43,578 nucleotides of DNA from the NCBI GenBank assembly GCA_019748195.1, contig JAIEPW010000057.1, positions 1 to 43,578 on the forward strand, written 5' to 3'. Of this stretch, positions 32,526 to 40,896 are shown in pieces. Under the pieces are notes generated by a model. That model was not told the DNA's origin. It ran no database searches and saw only the letters and a list, made by a program, of their open reading frames with translations. The position numbers were made by a program, and so were the translations under genes. The DNA comes from Bryobacteraceae bacterium (GTDB lineage Bacteria > Acidobacteriota > Terriglobia > Bryobacterales > Bryobacteraceae). Within the stretch, counting starts at the first letter, position 1; each line of letters starts with the position of its first letter.

Positions 32526-34316
32526 CTACTTGCCGTCTACAGTGAAGCACAGCAGCACGTTGCCGCCCGCGCCTGCCCACATCGCCGATCCCGAGTTTGC
32601 GTAAAGCCGCCCGTTGGCGACCGCCGGACCGCCGTAATCGATCGATCCACCCTTGCCGGGCACGCCGTTCACCGTCGGATACTCCTGCACCGTGTTGAAG
32701 TCCCACACGATCTTCCCTGTCCGCGTGTCATAGCCGCGGAGATGCCCATCCACGGAGCCGGAGAATACGACGCCCGGAATCGCCGTGACGGCGGCCGACT
32801 GCGCGCCGTTGCATCCCCGCGACCCAGGCTTGCAGTCCAGCGGCGGCGCGGGAACGTTCCAGACTTTCTCGCCCGTTTCGATATTCAACGCCGTGATGCC
32901 AGGCTGGCCTTCCCGCTGAAATAGATCGGACGCGGCGGCATACGCCTGGGTCTCGTCCACGGCATGACCCCATTCCACGCCGCCCAGTGCGCCGCCTTTT
33001 GAAACCTGCGTTTGCCACAGGACCTTGCCGCGTTGATCGGGATCGAGGCCGTAAACCACTCCAGACTTTTGCGCAACCACGATGATGTCCTTGCCGTTCT
33101 TCATGCGGCGCAGAATCGGAGAAGTCCCGAAGTCATAGTCCGGACCCATCTGCTCCGGGCAATTGTTGTCGCCCGGCTTGCGGCAGCCCATGATGAAGTT
33201 GTCTTTCGGCGTCACCTGCACCGCCCACTTCATGGAACCGGATTCCAGGTCGTAGGCGATTACGGCGTCACTGTACTTGGTATCGATCGAGGTGTAGGAG
33301 TTGCCGGTAGAGGCGTAAATCAGCTTGCGCTTCACGTCGATGGTGGGCCCGCTCCAGATCGCCGCGCCCGCGGGTCCGTAAAGCTGTACGCCCGCGGTGG
33401 ATGTTTTGTACGCGGTGGGCGGATCCGGAATCGAGTAGCTCTTCCAGTTCACCTTTCCAGTCTTCACATCCACGCTCGAAACCGAGCCGCGGAACTTGCA
33501 GCACTCGTACTTGGGATTCTGCGCCGCCGCTTCCTCAACACTCGACATCGGAACGTAGATACGGCCGTCGTGGTATACCGGGGAACCGGTTACGCGCGCC
33601 ACGGGATGATCATCCAGCTTCACGGTCCAGACTTGTTTCCCATCCAGGGCACTGACGGCGTGCAAGCCTCCGCGCATGTCCCCGAAAACGGCGAGATAGG
33701 ACTCGCCGCTCTTGACAATGCTGATGGCGCTGCGCACTGCCCCGCCGGCATCATACTGCCAGTACTGGCAGCCGGAGGCGGCATCCAGCGAATACACCTT
33801 ACCATTCAAGCCGCCAAAAAAAACGCGCCCGCCCACGATCACCGGCTGCGCCGGCATCACGGTCGCCCCGGGGATTGCGAACGCCCACTTCACCTTCAAC
33901 TTCGGAACATCTTCCACCTTGATGCCAGGCTTGGCCTGATACCGCGATCCGGCGATATCGCCTGCCCAGCCGTTCCAGTCCGTGGCCGTGATCGTGAACT
34001 TCGGCGCGGGCGCCGTGCATAATCCGGCCGCGGGCGCCGCGGGGGTGCTTGCGAAGTCCTTTGCGGCGACGAAGCGGGCGATGGAACGCATCTCCTCGTC
34101 GGATAGGCCCGCGGATTGCGGCCGCATCGCCCCCTTGGACATCGTTTCCAGCAGATTCTCGGGCGTTCGGGCGCGCATGTCGTCGAAGGTCGGCATGCGA
34201 TCCTGCTTAGGCCCGTTATGGCAGGCGGCGCAGCGTTGCTTGTAGAGGGCCTCGCCGTCGGGCGGCGCTGCAAACACAAGCGTGCAAAGGAATGTAAAGA
34301 AAAACGGAAGCTTCAT
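32526..34316 (-). CDS. Exported cytochrome c-PQQ quinoprotein, polyvinyl-alcohol-dehydrogenase-like (copy 1)
   Basis: A 596-residue protein with the same architecture as the next gene: signal peptide (KLPFFFTFLCTLVFAA), cytochrome c with CAACH at 29-33 and SKGAMRPQSAGL, then a PQQ propeller with YSLDAASGCQYWQY, HAVSALDGKQVWTV, SSVDVKTGKVNWKS and YGLDPDQRGKVLW. The vicinal Cys pair is in KYECCKFRG. Long identical stretches near the end (EYPTVNGVPGKGGSIDYG) show a recent tandem duplication. It lies 36 bases from its paralogue and 55 bases after the third quinoprotein gene, so all three probably form one operon. The substrate is unknown; the PQQ synthesis genes are not in the window. Confidence 0.87.
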   Translation of the reverse strand: MKLPFFFTFLCTLVFAAPPDGEALYKQRCAACHNGPKQDRMPTFDDMRARTPENLLETMSKGAMRPQSAGLSDEEMRSIARFVAAKDFASTPAAPAAGLCTAPAPKFTITATDWNGWAGDIAGSRYQAKPGIKVEDVPKLKVKWAFAIPGATVMPAQPVIVGGRVFFGGLNGKVYSLDAASGCQYWQYDAGGAVRSAISIVKSGESYLAVFGDMRGGLHAVSALDGKQVWTVKLDDHPVARVTGSPVYHDGRIYVPMSSVEEAAAQNPKYECCKFRGSVSSVDVKTGKVNWKSYSIPDPPTAYKTSTAGVQLYGPAGAAIWSGPTIDVKRKLIYASTGNSYTSIDTKYSDAVIAYDLESGSMKWAVQVTPKDNFIMGCRKPGDNNCPEQMGPDYDFGTSPILRRMKNGKDIIVVAQKSGVVYGLDPDQRGKVLWQTQVSKGGALGGVEWGHAVDETQAYAAASDLFQREGQPGITALNIETGEKVWNVPAPPLDCKPGSRGCNGAQSAAVTAIPGVVFSGSVDGHLRGYDTRTGKIVWDFNTVQEYPTVNGVPGKGGSIDYGGPAVANGRLYANSGSAMWAGAGGNVLLCFTVDGK

Positions 34317-34371
34317 GACGGGTAATTCTTCACGGTAGCATACGCCGCCGGAGTCGTACCCTTAGTTCGAT

Positions 34372-35619
34372 TCAGCTCCGGATGTTATACACGAACAGCG
34401 TGTCCTGCTCCCGCAGATAGAGCTTCCCGTCGTGAATTACCGGGTGCGACCAGCTAGGGTTGCGCACATTGGGGATATCGAAGATGCCCTTTTCGCGGTA
34501 GCCTTCCGGCGTCGCTTCGATGAGCATCATCTTGCCGTTCTGATATCGGAAATACAGGTGCCCGTCGGCGTAGAGTACCGCCGCGGACCCGCGCCCCTCA
34601 TTGCGCTGATTGCCGCCCCAGCGGATTTTGCCGGTCAGGAACTCGATGCAGATGGGAAGCCCGTTGTTGTGGCCCTGTCCGGCGTAGAGGTAGTCGCCCA
34701 CCAGCACCATACCGCCGTGGTGGTTCTGGAACTGGTTCGCCCCCAGCCAATACTGTTCCTGAACCTGCACGCCGTTGGCGGTCTTCTCGAGCTTCAGCAA
34801 CGCGGATCCGGTGCCGTACCCGGTGGACGTGAAGACATAATCGCCGCGCACGATCGGAGTCGGGATGTTGGCGACATCGTTGGCGATCCGATTGTAAGTC
34901 CAGAGCGGCTTGCCATCGTCGGCGCGAACACTCACCAGCCCGCGGCCGGTTAGTTGGATGTACTGCTTGACGCCCGCGCCGTTCGAGATGACGACCGAAG
35001 AATATGCGGCGCCGTCCTTACCCTGGGGTCCGGCGGAGGGCACGGCGGCGCGCCACACTTCCTTGCCTGTCAGCTTATCCAGGGCGGCGATCATCGCTTG
35101 TGGGCTTCCAGGGGTGACGATGACGCGCCCGCCGTCGATCAAGGGCGATTCCGAAAACTTCCAGACGGACATCATTCGCCCGCCGAAGTCGCCCGGCAGG
35201 CTCCGGCGCCAGCGCTCCCTTCCCGACGCCGCGTCGAGACAGAGCAGATCACCTTCTGTTCCAACAACATACAAGCGATCACCGTCCACCGCGGGGGTTC
35301 CCCTCGGGCCACCGTACTCGTCTTCCCACACCGGGCCGACCTTGGTCGCCCAGACTTGTTTGCCGTCCGCGAGATTCAGCGCCAGGGCGTACTGGCCGTC
35401 GGAGCGGTCGCCCAGGGTGTAAATCCGGTTGCCGGCGATGGCGATGCTGGAGAAGCCTCGGCCTAAACCGGAGGCTCGCCATGCGAGCGGCGGGCCACCC
35501 GCAGGCCATTGTTTCAAAAGCCCTTGTTCGCCGGAGACAGCGTCGCGGTTGGGACCCCGCCAAGCCGGCCAATCGGCGGCAAAACAGGACAGTGCCGTGA
35601 AGAAAACCAGTGCTCGCAT
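34372..35619 (-). CDS. Exported PQQ-binding-like beta-propeller protein without heme
   Basis: A 415-residue protein with a signal peptide (RALVFFTALSCFAADW) and a propeller built from PQQ-type blades: LALNLADGKQVWATKVG, LCLDAASGRERWRRSL, AALDKLTGKEVWRAAV, VSVRADDGKPLWTYN and IEFLTGKIRWGG. It begins WPAWRGPNRDAVSGE, the common start of the outer-membrane-associated PQQ-like group (related to BamB), and has no cytochrome motif. Whether it binds PQQ is uncertain; many such proteins are scaffolds. As first gene before the two cytochrome c quinoproteins it may assist them, which is inference. Confidence 0.85.
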   Translation of the reverse strand: MRALVFFTALSCFAADWPAWRGPNRDAVSGEQGLLKQWPAGGPPLAWRASGLGRGFSSIAIAGNRIYTLGDRSDGQYALALNLADGKQVWATKVGPVWEDEYGGPRGTPAVDGDRLYVVGTEGDLLCLDAASGRERWRRSLPGDFGGRMMSVWKFSESPLIDGGRVIVTPGSPQAMIAALDKLTGKEVWRAAVPSAGPQGKDGAAYSSVVISNGAGVKQYIQLTGRGLVSVRADDGKPLWTYNRIANDVANIPTPIVRGDYVFTSTGYGTGSALLKLEKTANGVQVQEQYWLGANQFQNHHGGMVLVGDYLYAGQGHNNGLPICIEFLTGKIRWGGNQRNEGRGSAAVLYADGHLYFRYQNGKMMLIEATPEGYREKGIFDIPNVRNPSWSHPVIHDGKLYLREQDTLFVYNIRS

Positions 35620-35676
35620 GTATTCAGGTTAGACGAGAGGCTGCCTTGGTTGTCCCGGCGGGTGAAAGGACGCTTT

Positions 35677-35862
35677 TTATTCGCCTGCCCGGCCACTAAA
35701 CCATGCCTTCGCGGCCGGATAGCGGACCTTGAGATGGGCCTGGACCTCCGGAATCCTCGATCTGGCGGACGCGCCGTTTCCGTCGCGGGCCTGCTTGGGG
35801 ACGCCCGCTAGGAAGAACTCGATCCAGGCCGACCGCGGACAATTCGGCCGCTGGTGGACGAC
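35677..35862 (-). pseudogene. Possible remnant of a Fic-family protein, C-terminal end
   Basis: No intact gene lies between 35620 and 35958. In one minus-strand frame ending at TAA 35677-35679, the translation contains HRELRVV and, after nine residues, AWIEFFLAGVPKQARD, which resembles the segment following the catalytic domain in Fic proteins (a tryptophan, then F-F-L-x-G-V and Gln-Ala). The catalytic H-P-F-x-x-G-N motif is absent and the frame has no suitable start; upstream lies the rplQ terminator. I read it as a decayed fragment, with modest confidence because the match is short and made from memory of the family. Confidence 0.35.
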
Positions 35863-35899
35863 CCGAAGCTCTCGATGTTCCTCGCCGCGGAGTCTCCAG

Positions 35900-35933
35900 A
35901 ATACGAAAAGGCCGCCGGGGAAAACCGGCGGCC
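35900..35933 (-). terminator. Intrinsic terminator after rplQ
   Basis: A perfect nine-base-pair GC-rich stem (35910-35918 with 35925-35933, arms GGCCGCCGG/CCGGCGGCC) closes a six-base loop. On the minus strand it is followed by CTTTTCGTATT. It lies 25 bases after the rplQ stop and should end the ribosomal protein operon. Confidence 0.8.
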
Positions 35934-35958
35934 CTGATTCGGATCGATACGGCCGATG

Positions 35959-36414
35959 CTACTCGTCCGGCGTCTCGCCTTCCTTCAATTGCTTCAAGCG
36001 CTCCTCGCGGCGCTTGGCGCGCTCGGCGGCGCGCTTCACCAGCTCCGAGCCCACCAGCTCCAGCATCACCTGTTCGGCGCCGTCGCCCTTGCGCCAGCCG
36101 ACGCGAACGATGCGGGTATAGCCGCCGTTGCGCTGGCTGAAACGGGCGCCGAGCTTGTCGAACAGCTTCTGGACCGCCGCGGGCGTCTCCAGAAACGCCG
36201 CCGCCTGGCGGCGGGCGTGCAACTGCTGCTCCTTGGTGCCTTCCCGCTTGGCCAGCGTGATCATCTTCTCCACCAGCGGCTTGGCGGCTTTCGCCTTGGG
36301 TTCCGTGGTGATGATGCGCTCGTGTTCGATGACGCTGGTAACCAGCCCCTTCAGCAGGGCCTTGCGCGCGCCCAGGTCGCGCTTTAATTTGTATCCGCTT
36401 CTTCCGTGCCTCAT
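35959..36414 (-). CDS. rplQ: 50S ribosomal protein L17
   Basis: A 151-residue L17, a large-subunit protein near the peptide exit tunnel. The start [52 protein letters not shown] is the family signature, and [23 protein letters not shown] closes the core. The C-terminal 25 residues are a charged extension ([20 protein letters not shown]) beyond the compact form. It is the last gene of the operon, overlapping rpoA by four bases and followed by a strong terminator. Confidence 0.97.
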   Translation of the reverse strand: MRHGRSGYKLKRDLGARKALLKGLVTSVIEHERIITTEPKAKAAKPLVEKMITLAKREGTKEQQLHARRQAAAFLETPAAVQKLFDKLGARFSQRNGGYTRIVRVGWRKGDGAEQVMLELVGSELVKRAAERAKRREERLKQLKEGETPDE

Positions 36415-37457
36415 TGGGCTACCTCGCCTTCCTGCTCCTCGGGCTCGTCCTCGACCGCATCCAGGCTGACCGGCGTGCCGGCCGGGCCCACCAGCCGCCC
36501 CTGCGGATCGAACTTCATCCCGAAGGTCAGACCCAGGCCCTGCAGGATCTCCTTGATTTCATTCAGAGACTTGCGCCCGAAGTTCTTGGTGCGCAGCATC
36601 TCCGCCTCGGTCTTCTGGACCAGGTCGCCGATGGTCTGAATATTGGCATTCTTCAGGCAGTTATAGGAGCGAACCGAGAGTTCGAGCTCCTCCACGGAGC
36701 GGTTGAGAACCTCATTCATCTGGTTCATGGCCCGCTCGGCCGGCTCTTCCACCGTCTCCGGCAGTTCCTCGAAGTTGATGAAGATGCCCATGTGGTCCTT
36801 CAGGAGCTTCGCCGCCTGGCCGATGGCGTCGGCCGGGGAGATGGCTCCGTTGGTCCAGACTTCGAGAGTCAGCTTGTCGTAGTCGGTGGTCTGGCCCAAG
36901 CGGGCCGCCTCCACCGAGTAATTCACCTTGCGCACGGGGGAATGCACCGAATCGATCGGGATATAGCCCAGCGGCAGGTCTTCGTCGAAGTTGCGATCCG
37001 CCGCCACGTAGCCGCGGCCCGACTTCAGCCGCATTTCGATAGTCAGGCGGCCGCCCTCGGCCACGGTGGCGATGTGCACGTTGCGATCCAGCACTTCGAC
37101 ATCGGCGTCGGTCTCGATCTGGCTGGAGAGAACCTCGCCCGGACCTTCCACCTTCAGGCGGACGGTGGTCATCTCCTCGTTGAACATCTTGAACGGAACC
37201 TGCTTCAGGTTCAGGATGATGTCGGTGGCGTCCTCCACCACGCCCGGAATCGGGCTGAACTCGTGCGCCACTCCCTCGATGCGGACCGCGGTGATCGCGG
37301 CGCCCTCGATGGAGCTGAGCAGCACGCGGCGCAGGCCGTTGCCGATGGTGGAGCCGAAGCCCCGCTCAAACGGCTGCGCGGTGAAGAGGCCGTAGCGGTC
37401 GGTGAGCGTCTCGGTGTTCGCCACCAGGCGCTTGGGTTTTTGAAAGCCTTTGAACAT
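36411..37457 (-). CDS. rpoA: RNA polymerase alpha subunit
   Basis: A 348-residue alpha subunit that nucleates RNA polymerase assembly and contacts promoter UP elements and activators. The N-terminal domain has [35 protein letters not shown] and a beta-rich dimer core. The C-terminal domain shows [52 protein letters not shown], the DNA-binding helices. A short acidic tail ([13 protein letters not shown]) ends it. It lies 27 bases after rpsD, in the standard alpha-operon position. Confidence 0.98.
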   Translation of the reverse strand: MFKGFQKPKRLVANTETLTDRYGLFTAQPFERGFGSTIGNGLRRVLLSSIEGAAITAVRIEGVAHEFSPIPGVVEDATDIILNLKQVPFKMFNEEMTTVRLKVEGPGEVLSSQIETDADVEVLDRNVHIATVAEGGRLTIEMRLKSGRGYVAADRNFDEDLPLGYIPIDSVHSPVRKVNYSVEAARLGQTTDYDKLTLEVWTNGAISPADAIGQAAKLLKDHMGIFINFEELPETVEEPAERAMNQMNEVLNRSVEELELSVRSYNCLKNANIQTIGDLVQKTEAEMLRTKNFGRKSLNEIKEILQGLGLTFGMKFDPQGRLVGPAGTPVSLDAVEDEPEEQEGEVAQ

Positions 37458-37484
37458 ATGTATTGGTGAGCCTCCACGCCCCTC

Positions 37485-38117
37485 TTACTTCGAGTACAGT
37501 TCGACGATCAACTGCTCGTTCAACTGAATTTGCACCAGATCCTCGCGCTTGGGCTGCTGCAGCACGCGAGCCTTCAGGTTCTCGCGGTCCACTTCCAGCC
37601 AGTTCGGGCTCGGCGCGTGCGCCGTGGCGTCCCTGGCGGCCAGGATGGTGACGTTCTTCTTGCTCTTTTCCCGCACTTCCAGGACGTCGTTGGGCTTCAT
37701 CTGGTATGACGGGATGTCCACTTTGTGGCCGTTCACGCTGAAGTGGCCGTGACGGATCATCTGCCTCGCCTGCGGACGCGAGGTGGCGAGGCCGGTGCGG
37801 TACACGACGTTATCCAGGCGGCGCTCCAGCATGTTGAGCATGTTGTCGCCGGTGACGCCTTTCATCGCGCTGGCTTTCTCGAACAGGTTGCGGAACTGCT
37901 TCTCGAGCAGGCCGTAGTAACGGCGGGCGCGCTGCTTCTCGCGCAACTGGATGCCGTAGCCGACGATCTTCGCCTTCCGATCCTTGCCATGCTGGCCGGG
38001 CGCGAAATTGCGCTTTTCGATCGCGCACTTCTCGGTGTGGCAGCGTTCGCCCTTCAGAAACAACTTCATGCCCTCGCGCCGGCAAAGGCGGCAAACGGGG
38101 CCGTTATATCGTGCCAT
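37485..38117 (-). CDS. rpsD: 30S ribosomal protein S4
   Basis: A 210-residue S4, a primary 16S rRNA binder that starts 30S assembly and in many bacteria represses its own operon. It is the zinc-binding (C+) form: CRLC near residue 9, then CHTEKC. The S4 domain carries [40 protein letters not shown]. The C-terminal [16 protein letters not shown] is typical. A 123-base leader with a strong hairpin separates it from rpsK, the largest gap in this operon. Confidence 0.97.
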   Translation of the reverse strand: MARYNGPVCRLCRREGMKLFLKGERCHTEKCAIEKRNFAPGQHGKDRKAKIVGYGIQLREKQRARRYYGLLEKQFRNLFEKASAMKGVTGDNMLNMLERRLDNVVYRTGLATSRPQARQMIRHGHFSVNGHKVDIPSYQMKPNDVLEVREKSKKNVTILAARDATAHAPSPNWLEVDRENLKARVLQQPKREDLVQIQLNEQLIVELYSK

Positions 38118-38200
38118 GAGACCTTGTCTTCTCCTTCGAAGAGAGGTGCGGTTTACGGCGTTGCGCCTTCGTCCCGCTTGTAGTGTCTGGTTGACGGCAA

Positions 38201-38224
38201 GCGCCGGACTCCAGAGTCCGGCGC
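38201..38224. promoter_or_regulatory. Perfect inverted repeat in the rpsK-rpsD gap
   Basis: Two 11-base arms (GCGCCGGACTC and GAGTCCGGCGC) separated by two bases can form a very stable hairpin in the rpsD leader RNA. No T run follows on the minus strand, while a run of T precedes it, so it is not a classical terminator for that strand. Options are an S4-binding or processing site, or a copy of a repetitive extragenic palindrome. Confidence 0.6.
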
Positions 38225-38240
38225 GGAAACAAAAAACTTG

Positions 38241-38651
38241 TCAGACGCGCCGCTTCTTGGGCGGACGGCAGCCGTTGTGCGGAATGGGAGTCCGGTCCTT
38301 AATCGAGCGGACCTCGATGCCGGCGGTGCCCAGCGCGCGAATGGCGGACTCGCGTCCCGCGCCCGGACCGCTGACATGCACTTCCACGGAACGGAGGCCG
38401 TATTCCTTGGCTTTGTTGGCCGCGGTGAGCGAGGCCTGCTGCGCGGCGAACGGAGTTCCCTTGCGCGAGCCCCGGAAGCCGAGCGAACCCGAACTCGACC
38501 ATGCGATGACGTTACCCACCTGATCCGAGATGGTGATGATGGTGTTGTTGAAGGAGGCCTGCACGTGCACCAGGCCCACGGGAATGCTTTTTTTCTCGCG
38601 TTTCTTGAACGTCTTCTTCTTGCTGGACTTTGCTGCTGTTTTCTGCGCCAT
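38241..38651 (-). CDS. rpsK: 30S ribosomal protein S11
   Basis: A 136-residue S11, part of the platform that holds mRNA at the E site. A Lys-rich N-terminal extension ([21 protein letters not shown]) is followed by the core [49 protein letters not shown] and the ending [23 protein letters not shown], all canonical. It lies 15 bases from rpsM. Confidence 0.98.
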   Translation of the reverse strand: MAQKTAAKSSKKKTFKKREKKSIPVGLVHVQASFNNTIITISDQVGNVIAWSSSGSLGFRGSRKGTPFAAQQASLTAANKAKEYGLRSVEVHVSGPGAGRESAIRALGTAGIEVRSIKDRTPIPHNGCRPPKKRRV

Positions 38652-38666
38652 GAACGATCCGCCTGA

Positions 38667-39053
38667 CTAAGTCTTACCCGTCGCCTTCTTCTTGTTCGCC
38701 ACCGTGCCCCGCCGCGGACCCTTGCGGGTGCGCGCGTTGGTGTGGGTGCGCTGGCCGCGAGCCGGCAGGTTGCGGCGATGCCGCAGTCCGCGGTAGGAGC
38801 CCATTTCGATGAGCCGCTTGATGTTGAGGGAAAGCTCCTTGCGGAGGTCGCCCTCCACCGCGCCTTCCGTCTCGATCAGCATGCGGAGCCGGTTCACCTC
38901 TTCCTCCGTCAGATCGGCGATCTTTCTCGCCGGATCGACGTTGGCGCGGTGCAGCAGCGATGCCGCCCGCGTCCGGCCGATGCCGTAAATGTAAGTCAGT
39001 CCGATTTCCGCCCGCTTCCGCGGCGGCAGATCCACACCTGCGATACGCGCCAT
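38667..39053 (-). CDS. rpsM: 30S ribosomal protein S13
   Basis: A 128-residue S13, located in the 30S head where it contacts the P-site tRNA and the 50S bridge. It begins [30 protein letters not shown] and contains [38 protein letters not shown], the standard sequence. It follows rpmJ by 15 bases. Confidence 0.98.
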   Translation of the reverse strand: MARIAGVDLPPRKRAEIGLTYIYGIGRTRAASLLHRANVDPARKIADLTEEEVNRLRMLIETEGAVEGDLRKELSLNIKRLIEMGSYRGLRHRRNLPARGQRTHTNARTRKGPRRGTVANKKKATGKT

Positions 39054-39068
39054 GATTCTTCCTTTACC

Positions 39069-39182
39069 CTATCCCTGCCGCTGCTTGTGCTTCGGATTCG
39101 CGCAGATGATCCGCACCACGCCGTGGCGGTGGATGATCTTGCACTTGTCGCACATTTTCTTGACCGATGCCCGAACTTTCAT
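39069..39182 (-). CDS. rpmJ: 50S ribosomal protein L36
   Basis: A 37-residue protein read from the sequence. It starts [17 protein letters not shown] and ends [12 protein letters not shown], the complete L36. The zinc ligands are the pair CDKC, the Cys in ICANPKH and the following His, so it is the zinc-bound (C+) form. It lies between infA and rpsM as in other spc/alpha clusters. L36 binds 23S rRNA helices in the large subunit. Confidence 0.96.
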   Translation of the reverse strand: MKVRASVKKMCDKCKIIHRHGVVRIICANPKHKQRQG

Positions 39183-39216
39183 TTTTCTGCGCCCTCTGTT
39201 CCAGTCCGCGAAGCTT

Positions 39217-39435
39217 TCAGCTCCGGTTCAGCAACTCCACAATCCGGCCGCGCGTGCGATCATGCGGCGAAATTTCCACTCGCACCCGATCGCCCGGCCT
39301 GACCCGGACAAAATTCCGTTTCGCCGCGCCGGCGGCATGCGCCAGCACCTGCGACTCATTCTCCAGCTTCAGCCGGAACGTCAGGTTCGGAAGCAACTCC
39401 ACCACGACGGCTTCCACTACGCTTCCCGGCGTCAT
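39217..39435 (-). CDS. infA: Translation initiation factor IF-1
   Basis: A 72-residue OB-fold factor that occupies the ribosomal A site during initiation. [66 protein letters not shown] is close to the standard, though the usual MAKEDxIE start is replaced by [10 protein letters not shown] and the usual KM in the middle is altered. The ATG at 39435 shares its first base with the TAA stop of map. The upstream frame is open but reads antisense-like sequence, so I start at this ATG. Confidence 0.94.
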   Translation of the reverse strand: MTPGSVVEAVVVELLPNLTFRLKLENESQVLAHAAGAAKRNFVRVRPGDRVRVEISPHDRTRGRIVELLNRS

Positions 39436-40205
39436 TACGGCCGGGTCAGCACCCACGGCCCGTTGCCGGTCACAGCGACCATATGCTCGAAATGCGCCGC
39501 GAAGGATCCGTCCTTCGTCACGCCCGTCCACCGGTTCGGCATCATCCTGCTTTCCGGCTTGCCGGCGGCCACCATGGGCTCGATCGCCAGCACGATTCCT
39601 TCCTTCAACCTGGGATTCTCGTTCCGCCGGTCGACGTAGTTGGGAACCTGAGGCTCCTCATGCAGCGACGTGCCGATCCCATGACCCACGAACTCACGGA
39701 CAATCGAGAAGCCGTTCGACTCCACGTGGCGTTCAATGGTGCCGCACACGTCGAACAGCCGGTTGCCCGGCTGCATTTTCTCGATCGCCAGATCGAGCGA
39801 TTCCTGGGTCACCTGCAACAGTTTCCGGACTTCATCGGGCACCTCGCCCACCGGAACCGTCAGCGCCGAATCGCCGAAATAACCGTTCAACTGCACTCCG
39901 ATATCGATCGAAACGATATCGCCGGACTTCAACACCCGCTTTGCCGAGGGCATTCCATGAACGATCTCCTCATTCACGGACGTGCACAGAACAAACGGAT
40001 ACTTCGATCCCGCCGACGGGGTCGTATAACCCTTGAAAGCCGCCTTTGCCCCGGCCTCGGCCACCAACTTTTCGGCCGTGGCCTCCAGATCCTGGGTGGT
40101 GACGCCTTCCTTCACCATGCCCTTGAGCTCGTTCAGGATGCGGTAAACAAGAAGGCCGGCGGCGCGCATCTTTTCCAGCTCGCCCGGACTCTTACGTACG
40201 ATCAT
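39435..40205 (-). CDS. map: Type I methionine aminopeptidase
   Basis: A 256-residue cytosolic enzyme that removes the initiator methionine from nascent proteins. The di-metal ligands are visible: Asp in VSIDIGVQLNGYFGDSALT (two Asp), His in GHGIGTSLHE, Glu in LAIEPMVAAG and Glu in AAHFEHMVAV. YTTPSAGSKYPFVLCTSVNEEIVHGMP is the family's substrate loop. It overlaps adk by four bases and infA by one base. Confidence 0.96.
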   Translation of the reverse strand: MIVRKSPGELEKMRAAGLLVYRILNELKGMVKEGVTTQDLEATAEKLVAEAGAKAAFKGYTTPSAGSKYPFVLCTSVNEEIVHGMPSAKRVLKSGDIVSIDIGVQLNGYFGDSALTVPVGEVPDEVRKLLQVTQESLDLAIEKMQPGNRLFDVCGTIERHVESNGFSIVREFVGHGIGTSLHEEPQVPNYVDRRNENPRLKEGIVLAIEPMVAAGKPESRMMPNRWTGVTKDGSFAAHFEHMVAVTGNGPWVLTRP

Positions 40206-40879
40206 CGCCCCGCTCCGCTCACCCGCTCCGCCAGTCTCTGGCAGATCTGCTCCGCGATCCTCTGCGGCGCGCCCGCCGAACCGTCCACTTCCAAGACCCG
40301 GTATCCGCCGCTCCGGAAGAACTCGAGCACCGGCGACGTTTGCCGCTCATAGGCCAGCAGCCTTCCGCGCACCACGTCTTCGCGATCGTCCTCCCGCACC
40401 ACCAGTTCGGCGCCGCAGTTATCGCACACCCCCTCGGCGTGGGGAGGATTCTGCGACAAGTTGTAGATAGTCTTGCAGTTCGGACACTGCCGCCGCTGGG
40501 TGAGACGATCGACAATTATATTGTAATCCACTTTCAGGAACACTACCACCGGCTCAACCTTGTGCCGGATCAACAGGTTATCCACCACTTCCGCCTGCGG
40601 AACCGTCCGCGGGTAGCCGTCGAGCACAAAACCTTCGGCGCAATCCTCGCGCAGAATCCGCTCCGCCACCAGGCGGTCGACCACTTCGTCGGGCACCAGT
40701 TGCCCGGATTTCAACAGCGCATCCAACTGCCGGCCGAGTTCGTCGCCCGACTGGACTTTCTCGCGCAGCATGTCGCCGGTCGAGATATGCGCCCCGTGAA
40801 TACACTGGCGGATGAGTTTGGCTTGGGTTCCCTTCCCCGAGCCCGGCGGGCCGAAGAGGATCACGCAGAGTCGGCTCAT
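40202..40879 (-). CDS. adk: Adenylate kinase, zinc-binding lid form
   Basis: A 225-residue enzyme that equilibrates ATP, ADP and AMP. The P-loop is GPPGSGKGT (10-18); ISTGDMLREKV is the AMP-binding segment, and FVLDGYPRTVPQAEV the core. The lid carries CPNCKTIYNL and CDNCGAEL, two Cys pairs for a structural zinc, as in Gram-positive and thermophilic enzymes. It lies 17 bases after secY and overlaps map by four bases. Confidence 0.96.
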   Translation of the reverse strand: MSRLCVILFGPPGSGKGTQAKLIRQCIHGAHISTGDMLREKVQSGDELGRQLDALLKSGQLVPDEVVDRLVAERILREDCAEGFVLDGYPRTVPQAEVVDNLLIRHKVEPVVVFLKVDYNIIVDRLTQRRQCPNCKTIYNLSQNPPHAEGVCDNCGAELVVREDDREDVVRGRLLAYERQTSPVLEFFRSGGYRVLEVDGSAGAPQRIAEQICQRLAERVSGAGR

Positions 40880-40896
40880 CCGTACCGTTTCGTCCG

